Shown: positions 62,799 through 64,000 of the stretch, one piece after another
Layout: every line of letters starts with the position of its first letter
How positions within the stretch are numbered: position 1 is the first letter of the stretch
Source of the DNA: an uncultured Pseudomonadota bacterium
GTDB lineage: Bacteria > Myxococcota_A > UBA796 > SXON01
Length of the DNA: 64,000 nt
Reading direction: 5' to 3'
NCBI GenBank assembly: GCA_903875225.1
Contig: CAIQVJ010000103.1
Span: 97,651-161,650 of the forward strand
Made by a program: the position numbers and the translations under genes
The notes under the pieces: generated by a model
The model's input: the letters and a program-made list of their open reading frames with translations, nothing else
What the model was told of the DNA's origin: nothing
Database searches by the model: none

Positions 62799-63926
62799 TC
62801 AGTCGCCCGGATACGCCTCCGGTCGGCCCGGGACGCCCACCTCCACCGCCCGCAACGCCTTGTACTGCCGATCGGCGACGTACATCACGTCCTGTTCGAA
62901 ACCACCGGCTCCCAGTCCCCAGTGGATGTTGGGGATCCAATCGCTCCGAAAGTTGACCGCGAGCTCCCCCGGGGCGCCCTCCCGGTCGAACCGCCAGACC
63001 GTGCCGGTGACGTACTCGCCCACGAACACGTCGCCACACGCGTCCGTGCCGATCCCGTCGAGGCCGCCGTAGGTCGGATCATAGGGGTCGGGCACGCAGT
63101 AGAGCCCTCTCCCGCCCCACGACGATCCGTCCATGCAGTAGCCGTCGTACGGACCGGTCGGCAGGGTACCCAGGCAGTCGTCGCCCTGCGCCGCCTCGCT
63201 GCAGGGATCGGTGTAGAACGCCATGTACTCGTCGTTGTCCACGCAGGTGAGCACCGCTTCCCAGGTGACGTCGCACGTGCCACGGACGCCGTTCAGTTGA
63301 CACTCCCCGTACGCCCCTGCCCCGTCGCAAGCGTCCTGCCGGTCCCGACCCACCCTGGGGCAGAAGAGCTCGGCCGAGCCCGACAGCGGCACACAACGGC
63401 TCGCCACCTCCGCCCCGAGCAGGGAGGTGACACAATCGTCGCCCTCCACTCGTGTGGCACAAGCGAGGGTGTCGGGGACCGAGTCGCACCACCGACCGTC
63501 ATCATGGTCGGTACACACCCCCACCCCGGAGCCCGTGGTGAGCAGGCACTCGCTGCCGGTCTCCTGGTCCGGGCAGGCATCCACGGGGGGTCCGTGGGCC
63601 TCGGGGCTCACGGTCCAGACGCGGGGCCGCGCCCACCCCCCGGCGGCCCGGTCGACCGCGTAGACCGCCCCTGAACCGAAGCTCCCCACGTACAGGGTGG
63701 CATAGTCCGGGCTGAACGTGAGCCCGTTGGGGCTGTAGAGCCCCGCCGCCACCACCACCGCCGCTCCGGTGTCGGGGTCCACCTGGGAGACCGTCCCCAC
63801 GGCGGTGTCCGCGACGTACAGGTACCCGTCCAGGTCGAGATCGATGCCGTTCGGGTACCCTAACCCAAAAGGTGCCCGAGCGATGGCCAGCGGGGCTGAC
63901 ACACGGGCTGGCGCTTGACTTGGCAT
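62799..63926 (-). CDS. beta-propeller protein with Cys-rich insert
   Basis: About 375 residues. The N-terminal part has SMP-30/NHL-like propeller blades (GYPNGIDLDLDGYLYVADTA, GLYSPNGLTFSPDYATLYVG), then comes an insert of about 150 residues with more than 15 cysteines (CPDQETGSECLL, GVCTDHDDGRWC, CDGAGAYGECQLNGVRGTC), and the propeller resumes with DACGDVFVGEYVTGTVWRFD. The disulfide-rich insert implies export, but no signal peptide follows the ATG at 63926. An upstream ATG at 63992 adds only a non-hydrophobic stretch and a hairpin lies between. The true start may lie beyond the window, or the signal may be lost. Confidence 0.65.
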   Translation of the reverse strand: MPSQAPARVSAPLAIARAPFGLGYPNGIDLDLDGYLYVADTAVGTVSQVDPDTGAAVVVAAGLYSPNGLTFSPDYATLYVGSFGSGAVYAVDRAAGGWARPRVWTVSPEAHGPPVDACPDQETGSECLLTTGSGVGVCTDHDDGRWCDSVPDTLACATRVEGDDCVTSLLGAEVASRCVPLSGSAELFCPRVGRDRQDACDGAGAYGECQLNGVRGTCDVTWEAVLTCVDNDEYMAFYTDPCSEAAQGDDCLGTLPTGPYDGYCMDGSSWGGRGLYCVPDPYDPTYGGLDGIGTDACGDVFVGEYVTGTVWRFDREGAPGELAVNFRSDWIPNIHWGLGAGGFEQDVMYVADRQYKALRAVEVGVPGRPEAYPGD

Positions 63927-63941
63927 GATTTCCCGCGATTC

Positions 63942-63959
63942 GGCCGCCCTTGGGCGGCC
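63942..63959. terminator. hairpin near right edge
   Basis: GGCCGCCC-TT-GGGCGGCC, a perfect 8-bp inverted repeat around 2 nt. It may end a transcript entering from outside the window on the minus strand, or lie in the leader of the propeller gene. Confidence 0.45.
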
Positions 63960-64000
63960 CCCGGGCAAACCTCCCCCTTTCCCCCACTTCATCTTCGCGC

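Overview
The window is high-GC DNA from a Gram-negative bacterium: it carries Kdo transferase/LpxK and LpxL-type genes, a TolC-family protein, several lipobox lipoproteins and an outer-membrane beta-barrel. Lipoproteins with Asp/Thr/Gly/Ser linkers, secreted FG-GAP and beta-helix proteins, a hybrid phosphorelay with c-di-GMP output, and a close match to a sigma-54 promoter all suggest a Myxococcota/deltaproteobacterial lineage. That placement is inference; no rRNA or other taxonomic marker is present. Genes are dense, often overlap by 1-4 bases, and many start with GTG or TTG.

Layout. 1-4024 (minus): a JAB-DinG helicase, ribose-phosphate pyrophosphokinase and a glycosyltransferase cut by the window edge. 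4142-12153: a linker lipoprotein, a small membrane ORF, a MASE1/PAS hybrid histidine kinase overlapping a REC-EAL gene, a serine beta-lactamase-fold protein and a GH25 lysozyme lipoprotein. 12174-12381: tRNA-Glu with promoter and terminator. 12547-15722: a VapBC-like toxin-antitoxin pair with a clear promoter, a lipase lipoprotein, a membrane protein and small ORFs. 15719-18748: a beta-helix lipoprotein with ten 54-residue repeats. 18832-22100: a DUF6151-like protein, an AAA/DUF4143 ATPase lying between two 60-bp direct repeats, and an EamA transporter with a His-rich tail.

22125-31028: a beta-barrel, GltX, a fused 2Fe-2S/molybdopterin oxidoreductase-like protein, a HEAT-cyclophilin fusion and a polytopic membrane protein. 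31104-37461: Lon, an FG-GAP lipoprotein and SppA. 37783-47880: an alpha/beta hydrolase lacking its nucleophile, a Trp-rich envelope protein divergent from a sigma-54-type promoter and an EF-hand membrane protein, a DegP-like lipoprotein, an MBL hydrolase, a TolC-like protein, a lipoprotein and tryptophan 2,3-dioxygenase.

47912-53129 (minus) is a four-gene outer-membrane glycolipid operon containing a WaaA-LpxK fusion. 53151-54985 (plus) holds holB and tatD. 54942-60197 (minus) is a cyanophycin operon: cyanophycinase, cyanophycin synthetase and a third Mur-ligase protein without an ATP-grasp domain. 60228-63926 has a four-cluster ferredoxin, a secreted lipoprotein built from PEP-synthase-type domains in swapped order, and a Cys-rich beta-propeller protein near the edge.

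The most interesting regions are the three-gene cyanophycin locus, the WaaA-LpxK fusion operon, the lipoprotein PEP-synthase-like enzyme, the JAB-DinG fusion, the repeat-flanked ATPase and the apparently leaderless toxin-antitoxin transcript.
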